A DNA stretch of 64,000 nt from JBBRHQ01 sp963815645 (GTDB lineage: Bacteria; Actinomycetota; Thermoleophilia; Solirubrobacterales; 70-9). The notes below the pieces were generated by a model, which ran no database searches, was not told the DNA's origin, and worked only from the letters and a program-made list of their open reading frames with translations. Both the position numbers and the translations under genes were made by a program. The stretch spans positions 1,488,001 to 1,552,000 of the forward strand of contig CAWFHL010000001.1 in assembly GCA_963815645.1 (NCBI GenBank), given 5' to 3'. Below are positions 15,652-25,673 of the stretch, piece by piece. Within the stretch, counting starts at the first letter, position 1. Every line of letters starts with the position of its first letter.

Positions 15652-16818
15652 GTGAAGTCGGTCGGCTGCCAGAAGGCTGAGCTCAGCGTCGTCGAGCGGC
15701 CCGCTCCGACCCCCGGCAAGGGCCAGGTGCTGATCGACGTGATGCGCTGCGGGATCTGCGGCTCAGACCTTCATGCGCGGCACCACTGCGACGAGCTGGC
15801 CGAGGTGATGACCGAGACCGGATATGACGGCTTCATGCGCTCCGATCAGGAGGTCGTCTTCGGCCACGAGTTCTGCGGGGAGGTGGTCGAGCACGGCCCC
15901 CGCTGCCGCAAGAGCTCGCCCCCCGGCACTCCCGTGGTCGCCATGCCCCTGCTTCGCCGTGGCAAGGACGTGCACGCGATCGGGCTCTCCGCAGCCGCCC
16001 CCGGCGCATACGCCGAGCAGCTGGTCGTCGAGGAATCCCTCGCAGTGCCGGTCCCGAACGGGCTGGGCCCTGACGTGGCCGCCCTGACCGAGCCGATGGC
16101 CGTCGGCTGGCACGCGGTCCGGCGAGGCGAGGTCAAGAAGAGCACGGTTGCGGTCGTGATCGGCTGCGGGCCGGTCGGGCTGGCGATCATCTGTCTGCTC
16201 AAGGCGCAGGGGGTGCGCAATGTGGTGGCGAGCGACTTCTCGCCGGGCCGGCGGGCGCTTGCCGCCGGCTGCGGCGCCGACGTGGTCGTCGATCCCGCCA
16301 AGGACTCGCCCTATGCGGCGGCAGGCGGTCACGGGCACCTCGAGACGGTCCCCGAGGCGGTGGACCTCGCGGTGGGTACGGTCGAGAAGCTGCGACGCCT
16401 GCCGGTGCCCTGGTGGCAGGTCTGGCGGGTGGCGGAGGCGCTGGGCGCGAAGCCCAAGAGCCCGGTGATCTTCGAGTGCGTCGGCGCCCCCGGGGTGATC
16501 GACGAGATCATCACCGGAGCGCCGCTGTTTTCGCGTGTGGTCGTGGTCGGCGTCTGCATGGGCGCCGATCGGGTGCGGCCGGCGATGGCGATCAACAAGG
16601 AGATCGACCTCCGCTTCGTCGTCGGCTATACGCCGCTCGAATTCCGCGACACCCTGCAGATGCTCGCCCAGGGCAAGGTGGACCCCTCGGGCATGGTCAC
16701 CGGTGTGGTCGGGCTGCACGGGGTGGAGGAGGCGTTCAGCGCCCTGGCCGATCCCGAGACCCACGCCAAGATCCTGATCGACCCGGCCAGCGAGGCCACC
16801 GCGCCTGTAGCGGCTTGA
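15652..16818 (+). CDS. Zinc-dependent alcohol dehydrogenase family protein
   Basis: Intact 388-residue medium-chain dehydrogenase. The catalytic zinc ligands are in CGICGSDLH and GHEFCGE, and the NAD(P) site is VIGCGPVGLAIICLL. The structural zinc lobe with four close cysteines is absent, and an insert near residues 215-275 (LETVPEAVDLAVGTVEKLRR) is unusual. Members of this branch act on alcohols or glutathione adducts; the substrate is unknown. It stands alone and faces the FkbM gene across a possible hairpin. Confidence 0.85.
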   Translation: MKSVGCQKAELSVVERPAPTPGKGQVLIDVMRCGICGSDLHARHHCDELAEVMTETGYDGFMRSDQEVVFGHEFCGEVVEHGPRCRKSSPPGTPVVAMPLLRRGKDVHAIGLSAAAPGAYAEQLVVEESLAVPVPNGLGPDVAALTEPMAVGWHAVRRGEVKKSTVAVVIGCGPVGLAIICLLKAQGVRNVVASDFSPGRRALAAGCGADVVVDPAKDSPYAAAGGHGHLETVPEAVDLAVGTVEKLRRLPVPWWQVWRVAEALGAKPKSPVIFECVGAPGVIDEIITGAPLFSRVVVVGVCMGADRVRPAMAINKEIDLRFVVGYTPLEFRDTLQMLAQGKVDPSGMVTGVVGLHGVEEAFSALADPETHAKILIDPASEATAPVAA

Positions 16819-16855
16819 GCTTCGAGGCGCGGCGGCGGCCGGTGCTCGCTGCTCA
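16816..16855. terminator. Possible hairpin joining two opposing stop codons
   Basis: TGAGC at 16816-16820 pairs with GCTCA at 16851-16855. After a 3x3 internal loop, GAG pairs with CTC. The outer pairs are the stop codon of the dehydrogenase and that of the convergent FkbM gene. Weak stem. Confidence 0.3.
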
Positions 16856-17819
16856 GAAGTAGTGCGGGTCGTGCCAGACGCTTGACTCGGCCCTTTGCAG
16901 CGAGTCGGCGATCGCCCGGCGGCGCTCGGCGTCGAGGCGGCGCAGGGCAGACTGGGCGATGCGGCGACCCAGGCCGGCCCTGGGGACGAGGTAGCGCTCC
17001 AGCGCCCCTACCTCGCCTGGGGGTAGGGCGGACAGGGGCCCCGAACCCCGCAGTCGGTCGCGGATCAGATCTGACTGCAGGTAGGCGGCGAGGATCACGA
17101 GCAGCTTCAGCTCCCGCGTAAGGGTGAGCCCCGATTTGATCAGCTCGCGGTGCCAGTAGAGGGCGTCGGCGGAGACGAGCTGTCCGCCGCCACCGTCAGC
17201 GGCGCGCTGTGGGCCGGTTCCTCGCCGCCAGCTGTTCCGCCTCAGCCCGAGGATCTCCCAGCCCCGCGCCCGGAGCCAGCTGTCGACGTCGGCAAAAAGG
17301 GGTTGGCCGCGGAAGATGGGATTGAACTCCACCTCCACCTCCAGCGCCAGGGACTGGCCGAGAGCCCCATTTCCCCCTGCCATCACGTCGAGCTCCGCGC
17401 CCTCGACGTCGAGCTTCAGAAGGTCGGCCTCGACGCCCTCGCGGCTCAACGCCTCGTCCAGGGTGACTGTGGCGATCGTCCGCACCTCCCTGACACCGAA
17501 CATGCCGGTGGGGCTCCGGGAACGGGCGCAGGAAGTCCTCATTCGGCGGGTAGATGCTCGAGGCGACCGGCCAGTTGACGACGTGGAAGGGGACCTCATC
17601 GCTGAGCTCCCGCCAGACCGCGTGTGGTAGGAACCTGGCCGGGTAGGGAAGGGAAGCGGCCTCCCGGTTGAGGCGCCCGCACTCCTCCGGATCGGGCTCG
17701 AAGGCGATCATCTCGAGGGTCGATTCGAACCGCTGCCAGCGTCGGTCCAGACCTCCCCGGGCGCCGACGTCGACCAGCCGCAGCCGGTCCTCACCGAGAT
17801 GTTCTTGGAGTAGCTCCAT
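16853..17819 (-). CDS. FkbM-family SAM-dependent methyltransferase (one frameshift)
   Basis: About 320 residues. The N-terminal part has the SAM-binding VDVGARGGLDRRW and the acidic strand IAFEPDPEECGRLN; after a frame change near 17505 the protein continues with the family's TLDEAL and LLKLDVEGAELDVM motifs. FkbM enzymes O-methylate sugars and polyketides. A C-terminal extension of about 90 helical residues is longer than usual. It is divergent from the first PhyH gene with 65 bases between them; a TACGGT hexamer at 17858-17863 faces the PhyH gene. The same two families meet again at 30-36 kb. Confidence 0.75.
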
Positions 17820-17884
17820 GGTCGCCTGAGCTTCGGTCGAGGCCCCCGGCGCCGTGCTACGGTCTCGCCCACCGGCTCGCTCGA

Positions 17885-18987
17885 ATGATCTTTCGCTCAC
17901 GGAAAGATAGAAGCGCCGAGAAGGCAGTGGAGGGCCAGGGCAACCACGGCAACGGGACTCCGAGGGCGCTCCCCGATCACTTCCCCAGCGTCGAGGAGCT
18001 GCTGGAGGAGATCGCCGAGCTTGAGCGCTCGAACCTGGAGCGTCGCGACCTGGAGACGGAGCGCCGCATCCTCGACCTTCGCCATGTCGCCGGCGCCGGG
18101 CTGATCTGGGACGCCGAAGCGAGCCCGGACTACCCATCCCCGGCCTTCGACCGGCTGCCGAAGGCATCCGGCCTGCCGCAGTTCTCCGTCGCCGATCTCA
18201 CACCCGAGATCCTCCGCGCCGGGATGCTCACCCACGGCTGCGTGCTGGTCCGCGGGCTGGTGGACCGCGAGCTCGCGGTGGGGCTCGCCGAGGAGATCGA
18301 GCTCACCCTTGCCGAGCGCGAGGCGCAGGGGAGGCGCGCCGGAGGGCGGTGAGCACTACGTCCAGTTCGAGCCGCAGCTCGGATTCGGGATCATCGAGAG
18401 GCCCTGGATCGAGGAGGGCGGGGGCGCGCTGGCCGTCGATTCGCCGAAGCTGATGTCGGAGATGCTCTCGACCTTCGACAGGGTCGGCCTGCGCGACCTG
18501 ATCCGGGGCTATCTGGGCGAGCCGATCGCGATATCGGCGCAGAAATGCACGCTGAGGAAGGCCGAACCGTCGGTCCGCGGCGCCTGGCACCAGGACGGCT
18601 CGTTCATGCGGGCCTCGAACGCCGCCGAGGAGGCCGATGGCACCAGCTCCACCCGGGCCTTCAACGTTTGGCTCTCGCTGACCCGCTGCGGGGAGGAGGC
18701 GCCAGGGCTCGACATCGTCCCGCAGCCGGCTCGAGCACCTGGTCGCCACCCGCACCGAGGGGACCGACATCCCCTCCCAGGTGTCAGATCAGGTGGCCCG
18801 CGAGGCCGCCGGTGACGCGGGGATCATCAGGCCGCTGTTCGAGCCGGGCGATGCGCTCCTCTTCGATGCCCTCTTCCTGCACCAGACCGGCTCGGACCCG
18901 GCGATGCCGAACCCCCGCTTCGCGATCGAGAGCTGGTTCTTCGGGGTCTCCGCCTTCCCCGAGGGCTACGTGCCGCTGGCCGCCTGA
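17885..18987 (+). CDS. PhyH-type Fe(II)/2-oxoglutarate dioxygenase, copy 1 (two frameshifts)
   Basis: About 367 residues. An N-terminal region shared with three other copies in this window (ETERRILDLRHVAG, then GCVLVRGLVDRE) precedes the PhyH double-stranded beta-helix. Iron ligands are seen in AWHQDGSF and DALFLHQTG, and the C-terminus reads RFAIESWFFG...YVPLA. The frame changes near 18350 and near 18735. PhyH enzymes hydroxylate or halogenate small molecules or carrier-bound substrates; the pairing with FkbM methyltransferases suggests a sugar or glycolipid, which is inference. Confidence 0.75.
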
Positions 18988-18989
18988 CC

Positions 18990-19487
18990 TCAGGCGCAGC
19001 GGCCGGCCGCCGAACCGGCGCCGCAGGCGAGCGTGCCTGTGGCGGAAGAAGGCGCCGATCAGCGGGCGAAGCGGCGCGCCGGGCAACGCCGCGCCGCGGC
19101 TGCCAGCGAACCCGATCGGTGATCAGGCAGCCATCGGCACCGCTCGGCTCGAGGGTGCGCTCGTGCTCCCAGAGGCGCTGGCTCAGCATCCGAGAGCGCT
19201 CCAGGAAGCCCCGGCCGGGCTCGATCCGCACCAGGGTCAGCTCGTCGTAGTCGAAGGGCACCAGTCCGAACAGAAACAGCCAGCAGCGCCCGAGCGGGGT
19301 GCCGAGCTCGACCGTCCGGGAGTCGAGGCCGCGGATCGCCGGCGGGAAGCGCATCCTGATGTATCGGCCGCATCTCGTCGTTGATGCCGGCCTCCGTGGT
19401 GACCCGCTCCCAGACCGCCAGCGGAGGCGCATCGAGCCGGGAGGTCACCCGGACCGTCAGATCCACTCCATCTTCGCCGACCCTCAA
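18990..19487 (-). CDS. SRPBCC-like ligand-binding protein (frameshifted)
   Basis: Pieces in successive frames read MRVGEDGVDLTVRVTSRLDA, PLAVWERVTTEAGINDEMR, then IRGLDSRTVELGTPLGRCWL and LEPSGADGCLITDRVRW, then LIGAFFRHRHARLRRRFGG. This is the order of a SRPBCC/polyketide-cyclase fold: a beta-strand start, an early helix with a tryptophan, and a long C-terminal helix. Breaks lie near 19370 and 19090. The 3' end is uncertain and falls next to the convergent PhyH gene. Likely a lipid or small-ligand binding protein; role unknown. Confidence 0.55.
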
Positions 19488-19552
19488 TGTGATCGGAACG
19501 ATATTCGCGGCCTCCGGCAGCGTCCGCGATCGACTCTAGTTTTGATCGGCAG

Positions 19553-20558
19553 ATGAACGATCACGCTCAACAGCCACTGATCGAGAGCGATCCCGGAAGC
19601 GCCGTGCTGCGCGATCTGGACGGCGGCCAGCGGGTCGACGGGGTCTACCTGGTCCGCGACCGCGAGCTGCGCCGCAAGAAGAACGGCGAGCCCTGGCTGC
19701 GCCTCATCCTCGGCGATCGCAGCGGTACCCTGGAGGCGGTCTCCTGGGAGGAGGCCGAGGAGCGTTACGCGATCGCCGGGCCGGGCACCGCCGTCCGAGC
19801 CGCCGGCCTCTACGAGGTCAGCGAGCGCTGGGGATCGAAGATCAAGCTGACCGGGCTTCGCCGGGCGGAACCCGGCAGCTACGAGATTGGTGATCTTTCC
19901 GCCGGGCCGGAGGTACCGCTGGAGCGCCTCGAAGGCGATCTGCGCGAGCTGCTCGGCACGATCCAGGACCCGGCGCTCAGCGAGCTGCTCGAAGGCTTCT
20001 TCGGCCCGGGCTCGGAGGTTGTTTGGCCGCTTCCGCGAGGCGCCGGCCGCAAAGCTCTACCACCAGGCCTACGCCCACGGGCTGCTCGAGCACACCGTCT
20101 CGGTCGCGCAGGCGGTCAGCGCCGCAGCCGCCTTCTTCGGGGGCATCGACCGCGATATCGCCGTCGCCGGCGCGCTCCTTCACGACATCGGCAAGACCGA
20201 GGCCTACAACCAGGATCCGCTGGCGATCGACCTCACCGACGCGGGGCGCCTCCAGGGCGAGATCCCCCTCGGCTACTACATGGTCCGCCGCCGGATCGAG
20301 GAGATCCAGGGCTTCGACCCGGGGCTGGCCCAGGCGCTGCTTCACATCATCCTCAGCCACCACGGGTCGCTCGAGCACGGCTCGCCGGTGGCTCCCTGCA
20401 CCCGTGAGGCGGTGCTCGTCCACATGATCGACAACCTCGGCGGCCGCCTCGGGAGCTTCGATCGGCTCGAGCGCCAGCTCCCCGAGGGTGAGGCCTGGTC
20501 GCGCTTCGACCGCGCGATCGAGGGGGCCGCCTACTTCGGGCGCCGCGCCGCCGCCTGA
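19553..20558 (+). CDS. YhaM-like OB-fold plus HD-domain nuclease (one frameshift)
   Basis: About 334 residues. The N-terminal OB-fold (QRVDGVYLVRDRELRRKKNG, then WLRLILGDRSGTLEAV) is followed by an HD domain with YAHGLLEHTV, LLHDIGKTEAY and ILSHHG as metal-binding motifs. This order is that of YhaM/Cbf1, a 3'-5' exoribonuclease best known in Firmicutes. The frame shifts near 20025. A TAGTTT hexamer lies ten bases before the ATG. Predicted cytoplasmic, acting on RNA or single-stranded DNA. Confidence 0.75.
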
Positions 20559-20563
20559 CCCGC

Positions 20564-20893
20564 TCAGTAGCGGTTGGCGCAGACCTGCATCCGGTTGACG
20601 TTCCCGTTGGCCCGCTGCACGCAGCGCAGCAGCTTCTTGGGGTCGTGCCTGCCCCTGCCCTCGACTGGTGGAAGGACCTGTGCACGGCGCGGCGGACCTG
20701 GCCGTCGGCCGAGTTGATCGCGCGGTCGATCTGACGCTGGATCCCACCGATCCCGCCGGGGCCGACGATTGTTGATCGCGTTGTCGGTGGTGTGGAGGAC
20801 CGGCTTACCAGGAAGAAGTAGGTGGCGGCGATGATCCCACGACCGCCAGCGGATCACCGCGAGGTTGCCGAAGAGGTTGCTGATCAGCTCCAT
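20564..20893 (-). CDS. Small membrane-anchored hypothetical protein (frameshifted)
   Basis: The coding signal must be followed across frames. It starts MELISNLFGNLAVI, then a hydrophobic segment (IIAATYFFLVKPVLH) and IGGIQRQIDRAINSADGQ, and it ends HDPKKLLRCVQRANGNVNRM before QVCANRY. It looks like a protein of about 105 residues with one transmembrane helix and an exposed tail containing two cysteines. I do not recognise a family. The small membrane gene just upstream (20942-21088) is on the same strand. Confidence 0.45.
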   Translation of the reverse strand: MELISNLFGNLAVIRWRSWDHRRHLLLPGKPVLHTTDNAINNRRPRRDRWDPASDRPRDQLGRRPGPPRRAQVLPPVEGRGRHDPKKLLRCVQRANGNVNRMQVCANRY

Positions 20894-20941
20894 GGGGCGA
20901 CTATCGCGTCGACCCCTGGCCGATCCGGCGCACCTGGACGG

Positions 20942-21088
20942 CTATGTGAAGGGAAGGCTGAAGCCGAACAGCGCGACCAGGATCGGCAGCGCGACCAGGA
21001 TGCCGATCGCAGCCCCGGCGAGATAGGCGAGCAGCGCCGGCCTCCCCCGCAGGCGCTCGACCGCGCCGAGGTCGAAGTTGATCTCCAT
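20942..21088 (-). CDS. 48-residue single-span membrane protein
   Basis: The protein starts MEINFDLGAVERLRGRPALL and ends with about 26 hydrophobic residues (GAAIGILVALPILVALFGF near the centre). A very good ribosome binding site, AAGGAGG, lies six bases before the ATG. The short amphipathic N-terminus followed by one helix is like many regulatory small membrane proteins, but there is no recognisable family. It lies divergent from pafBC. Confidence 0.6.
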   Translation of the reverse strand: MEINFDLGAVERLRGRPALLAYLAGAAIGILVALPILVALFGFSLPFT

Positions 21089-21244
21089 CACGAACCTCCT
21101 TCGTCGCTGGGAGAAGCCTGCCGGCGCGCAGGGTAGCCGCGCCCCCGGCTGGTCTTCGCCGCCGTCCGGCCAGAAGCCTCTCGCGGACGCGCAAAATGCG
21201 GGAATGAGGGCCGGCCGGCGGGGGGATGGCCAGGGCGCCCCGAC

Positions 21245-21250
21245 TATCCT
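21245..21250 (+). promoter_or_regulatory. -10 hexamer TATCCT for pafBC
   Basis: TATCCT, seven bases, then GTG 21258. It helps choose that start over the upstream in-frame codons. Confidence 0.5.
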
Positions 21251-21257
21251 GCTTCCC

Positions 21258-23312
21258 GTGGCGAAGGACACCGAAAAGCTGATCCGCCAGCTCTCGCTGA
21301 TCTCCTTCCTGATGGCCCAGGGAAGGCCGGTCTCAGCGCTGGAGATCAAGCGCGAGGTGGAGGGGTACAGCGACATGAACGACGACGCCTTCGCCCGCCG
21401 CTTCTATGCCGACCGGGCCGAGCTCGAGAGCCTCGGGATCGAGCTCGGGGTCGAGAAGCCCGGTGAGGGCTTCTTCGAGGCCGAGCTCTACTCGCTTCCG
21501 CCGGAGAACTTCTACCTGCCGGCAATCGAATTCTCCGATGACGAACTGGCGGCGCTTCGAACCGCCCTGTCGCTGTTGACCGAGGGGGGCTTCGCCTACG
21601 CGGAGCCCTTGCGGCTCGCCCTGCAGCAGGTCGCCTGGGGCCACCCCAACCCGCTCAGCGAGGCCGAGCGCGCCCCGGTCGAGATGGCGATGACCGCCTC
21701 CGCCGGGGGCCGCGATCTCTCGCAGCGGCTGTCGAAGATCGAGACGGCGATCTCGCGCCGCAAGACGATCGAGTTCACCTACTACACGATGGAGCGGGAC
21801 GACACCACGGAGCGGAAGGTGGATCCCTTCCACCTGGTCTTCCGCGGTGGGCAGTTCTATCTGATCGGCTTCGCGCACGAGCGCGACGCGGTCCGCGTCT
21901 TCCGGCTCTCGAGGATCCGCGGGAAGGTCGGCTACGCCTCGAAGGCGGAGCACGACTTCACCCCGCCGGAGGACTTCGACCGCCGCGACTACGCGCAGCG
22001 CGCCGACTGGCAGCTCGGCGAGCTGGAGGGGACGGCGAAGATCTGGATCCGCGAGCGGATCGCCTGGCTGGTGGAGCGCGATTTCGGCGAGTACGGCAGC
22101 CTGCGGCCTGCGGTCAAGGCCGACAAGGCGCCGGGCAAGGGGAAGATCTTCGAGACCCCCTACGCCAATCGGCGCGAGCTGATCGCCTGGGTGCTGCGCT
22201 GGCGCCAGAACACCAGGGTGCTCGACCCACCCGACCTTCGCGAGCGGGCGGAGAGCCGGCTGGCGCTGCTTCGCGACCGGCACGCCAACGGCTTCGAGCC
22301 GGCGAAGACGGTCGACCGGCCGCTGCGATCCGGCGGCCCGCGCCGGGCCCGGTCGAACGGCCGCGGCGAGGCCGCGATCCGCCCCGAGCGGTTCGCGCGG
22401 CTGGTCACCCTGGCCGGCCAGCTGATCGAATCGGCGAAGCGTGGCGAGAGGCTGCGGGTCGCCGATCTCACCAAGCGGCTGAAGCTCAGCGAGGAGGAGC
22501 TGGCGGAGGACATCGAGGTGCTCAACGTCGTCAACTTCGGGGGCGGCACCTATGTGCTCTACGCGGAGATCCAGGGCGGGGAGATCGAGGTCGACTCGGA
22601 GCCATACGGGGACAATTTCGCCCGCCCGGCCCGGCTGCTGCCGCTGGAGGCGAAGGCGCTGATCGCCGCGATCGACCTGTTCGGCGACCATCTGCCGCAG
22701 ACCGGGCTGCAGAGCGCCCGCGGCAAGATCGTCGAGGCGCTCGGCCACGATCCCTCCGAGGAGGGCCTGGAGATAGCCAAGGAGGGCGGCAGCGACAGCG
22801 AGGTGGCCCGGGTCGTCAACCAGTCGATCGTCGAGCGCAGGGTGCTCGAGCTCCACTACTACAAGGAGAACGAGGACCAGTTCACGAAGCGCGCGGTCGA
22901 GCCCTACCGCCTCGAGAACGGCAAGGAGGGCTGGTACGTCGAGTGCTTTGACCTCGGGCGCGAGGCGATCCGCCATTTCAAGCTCGACCGCGTCAAGGAG
23001 GCGAAGCTCTCCGGCGACTCTTTCGAGCCCCGCCCGGAGGTCGAGGAGATGGCCGGGGTCGAGGGCTGGATGACCGACGGGGAGGTGCCGACCGCGAGCG
23101 TCGCCCGGGTCTGGGTCTCGCCGGAGCGGGCCAGGTGGCTGCGCGAGGAGCGAACGGTGGTCGAAGAGCTCGCGGACGGAGCCGTGGTGGTCGAGCTCCC
23201 TTACGCCGGAACCTCTTGGCTGGTCAGGGAGATCCTCCGCGGCGCCGGAGACCTTGTGGTGCTGGAGCCCACGGACGCGCGGGAGGCGATCGCCGAGGAG
23301 CTGACCGCCTGA
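21258..23312 (+). CDS. pafBC: PafB-PafC fusion, WYL-domain DNA-damage regulator
   Basis: Intact 684-residue protein made of two similar halves. Each half has an N-terminal winged helix-turn-helix (LIRQLSLISFLMAQGRPV; ARLVTLAGQLIESAKRGERL) and a WYL domain (IEFTYYTM...VDPFHLVFRGGQFYLIGF; LELHYYKEN...VEPYRLENGKEGWYVEC). A basic linker joins them near residue 355. PafB and PafC form a complex that switches on the mycobacterial RecA-independent DNA-damage regulon, and some actinobacteria encode them as one chain. WYL domains are thought to sense single-stranded nucleic acid. The GTG start follows a promoter hexamer. Confidence 0.88.
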   Translation: MAKDTEKLIRQLSLISFLMAQGRPVSALEIKREVEGYSDMNDDAFARRFYADRAELESLGIELGVEKPGEGFFEAELYSLPPENFYLPAIEFSDDELAALRTALSLLTEGGFAYAEPLRLALQQVAWGHPNPLSEAERAPVEMAMTASAGGRDLSQRLSKIETAISRRKTIEFTYYTMERDDTTERKVDPFHLVFRGGQFYLIGFAHERDAVRVFRLSRIRGKVGYASKAEHDFTPPEDFDRRDYAQRADWQLGELEGTAKIWIRERIAWLVERDFGEYGSLRPAVKADKAPGKGKIFETPYANRRELIAWVLRWRQNTRVLDPPDLRERAESRLALLRDRHANGFEPAKTVDRPLRSGGPRRARSNGRGEAAIRPERFARLVTLAGQLIESAKRGERLRVADLTKRLKLSEEELAEDIEVLNVVNFGGGTYVLYAEIQGGEIEVDSEPYGDNFARPARLLPLEAKALIAAIDLFGDHLPQTGLQSARGKIVEALGHDPSEEGLEIAKEGGSDSEVARVVNQSIVERRVLELHYYKENEDQFTKRAVEPYRLENGKEGWYVECFDLGREAIRHFKLDRVKEAKLSGDSFEPRPEVEEMAGVEGWMTDGEVPTASVARVWVSPERARWLREERTVVEELADGAVVVELPYAGTSWLVREILRGAGDLVVLEPTDAREAIAEELTA

Positions 23313-23355
23313 CGGAGCGGACCGCGGCCTCGAGCTGGGCAGGGGCTGCCGGCCG

Positions 23356-24891
23356 CTATCTCTCGCCGCAGCGCGGCGCTGAGCGCGGCTCTGACGATCG
23401 CGAGCCTCTGCCCGGCTGAGAGCTGTGGAGCTCCTGCCGCGGGTAACCGAGCCGCCCGTAAGCGCGAACTGCGGCCAGATAGGTGCCCGTCGGTGGCATG
23501 CCCTTTGCGGCGAATGCGGCGAAGACGGCGTCGAGCCTGGTCGCGTGCGCGGCTGCGGAGCGCGGAATGTAGTCCGGGCTCGCCCTCGTCGCCGGCCAGC
23601 TCGATTCCGGTGAGCTCCCCGCGCAGCTCGGGCGGCGTAGGTCTCGCGGCAGCTGCGCGCCGGAGTCGTGCAAGCAGCTTCGAGGTTCGTCGCCAGCCCG
23701 CAGGCGGCGACCGCGTAGAGGATGATCAGCGCCGTGCGGGACCAGACTCTTCCCTCGGACGGCCTCGGCCCCGACGAGGAGGACGGCGACCGCGACGGGA
23801 AAGAGGTAGCGGGGACTCGAGGGCAGGCGCTGCACGCTCGGGGCGACGACCTGAAGAGCCCAGAGGCTGAGCAGCAGCGCGATCATAGTCCAGATAGGCT
23901 GCGGTGAATCCGACCCCGCCTGAAGCGCCAGGCGAACCCGGCGAGGGCGGCGATCGGCAAGCACCGTAGCCCGCCGCCACCGCGCCGCGCCACCGCCCGA
24001 TGCGCCAGATAGCGGAGGCCCGGTGAGGGAGGCCAGGGTGACCGCGCGAGGGACTGAAATCCCCAGCTCGGCACGAGCCGCACGTCGGAGATCATGAGTT
24101 GTTGCTCGGAGCTCCCCGGCAGAGTCACGTGCCCACAGCCACCAGGCGAGATAGAGCAGCGCTGGGACGACGGGGACCCAGATTCGCCGCCAGTGGTTCG
24201 CCGCGGAGAAGCACCAGCGACGGCTGCTGCGAAGACATAGGTGAGGGCGACCGAGTAGGTCGCGACCCCGAGGCAGAGAAGCGTGCAGGCGACCGCGTCG
24301 CCGACGACGATCACGCCGGTCGAGAGCAATCAACGCGCCGAGGCCGCAGGCGATCGAGAGCAGCACCGTGAAGCCGTTTCCCTGGAGGAGGTGGTTCGGG
24401 GCAGAGCCGAAGAAGAGCAGAACGATCGTCGGCCGGAAGCGCCACGAGGGAGCCGACGCGGCGTCCTCAGGTAGGACGAAGAGCCAGCCAGGCCATGATC
24501 AGCACCGTGGAGATGGTCAGGCAGCCGGAAGGGGAGGTAGGAGGTCCCGAAGACCTCGAAGATGGACCTTGTAAAGCGACCCGGGCCGTGAGGACCAGAT
24601 GGCCGACGTGGGGCTGGAGGGCACCGCATCGAGGCCGTGGTCTGGGACTGTCCATCGAACCAGGTCAGCTCGTCGGTCGAGTACGTCACGCCCACTGCCC
24701 ACCCAGAGTATGAGCGGGGATTGCCAGGGCCATCGCTGCGAGCAGAACCAGGGTCGCGGCGCGGTCCGGGTCCCGTAACCACGCGGGACGGTTAATCTCT
24801 CTGTCGAGCTGCATCGGTGTCGCGCCCCGCCGGAGCCGGAGCCAGCCGACCCTAGCGCGTCCCCTCCGCCTATTCTCAAACCCATGTCCAC
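23356..24891 (-). CDS. GT-C-like polytopic membrane protein, copy 1 (many frameshifts)
   Basis: Hydrophobic coding signal jumps between all three minus frames. Readable pieces are RAATLVLLAAMALAIPAHTL, then VTYSTDELTWFDGQ, then SVQRLPSSPRYLFPVAVAVL, and near the end TGTYLAAVRAYGRLGYPRQEL. The same order of motifs occurs in the gene at 40.1-41.8 kb. An acidic pair in the first outer loop after helix 1 is typical of GT-C glycosyltransferases that use lipid-linked sugars. With at least five breaks this copy may be a true pseudogene or a badly read region. Ends are approximate. Confidence 0.45.
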
Positions 24892-24939
24892 GGCAGCCAG
24901 GGATCCCAGCCGGTCCGGTCGACACTACGCGGCTAGTCG

Positions 24940-25673
24940 ATGACCGTTCGCCCGACTGGCACCAGGACCATCCCGGAGATAGAGCGGATCGTCGCCCCGA
25001 ATCCGGGGCCGATGACGCTCGAGGGCACCAACACCTATCTCTACGGCTGCGGATCCCTGCCTGGTGATCGACCCCGGGCCCGATGACGATCCCCACCTCG
25101 ACGCCGTCCGCGCCGCCGCCGAGCGCCTCGGTGGGCTCGGCGCCGTCCTCCTCACCCACTCCCACGCCGACCACGCGGCGGGAGCCGACGCGCCTCGGCG
25201 TCGAGGTGATCCTGCCGGCCGACGGCGGAGACCCACGGCGGGCTGCGGGCGCTGGCGACGCCGGGGCACGCCGCCGACCACGTCTGCCTGATCAGCGGCG
25301 ACGGGGTCTGCTTCAGCGGCGATCTCGTGCTCGGCGAGGGCTCCACCTTCGTCCCGCCCGACGGCGGCTCGCTCGCCGCCTACATGCGCTCTCTGGAGCG
25401 CTCCAGGCGGAGGAGATCGAGCTGATCTGCCCCGGTCACGGGCCCTGGATCACCGACCCGGAGGCGAAGCTGGACGAGTACGTCGAGCACCGGATGATGC
25501 GCGAGCGGCGCCTGCTCGATGCACTGGGGCGCGGCGAGCGCTCGCGAAAGGCGCTGCTCGCCGAGGTTTGGGACGACGTCCCGGAGGAGCTTCGCCCGGC
25601 CGCCGAGCTGACCATGCAGGCCCACCTGGGCAAGCTGGAGTCCGAGGGCCGGCTACCGGAGGGTATCGCGTGA
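24940..25673 (+). CDS. MBL-fold metallohydrolase, LACTB2-like (about four frameshifts)
   Basis: Pieces in successive frames give MTVRPTGTRTIPEIERIVAP, TLEGTNTYLYG, LVIDPGPDDDPHLDAV, the zinc motif THSHADHAAG, ATPGHAADHVCLISGDGV with FSGDL, and ICPGHGPWI, followed by a helical C-terminal domain that stays in one frame to the stop. This is the layout of LACTB2-like beta-lactamase-fold hydrolases. Breaks fall near 25060, 25185, 25230 and 25400. The stop codon overlaps the start of the penicillin acylase gene as GTGA. Confidence 0.65.

Noticed and set aside
21333..22976. 547-codon minus-strand open frame opposite pafBC
   Set aside because: Leu/Arg/Gln-rich antisense shadow without any recognised motif.
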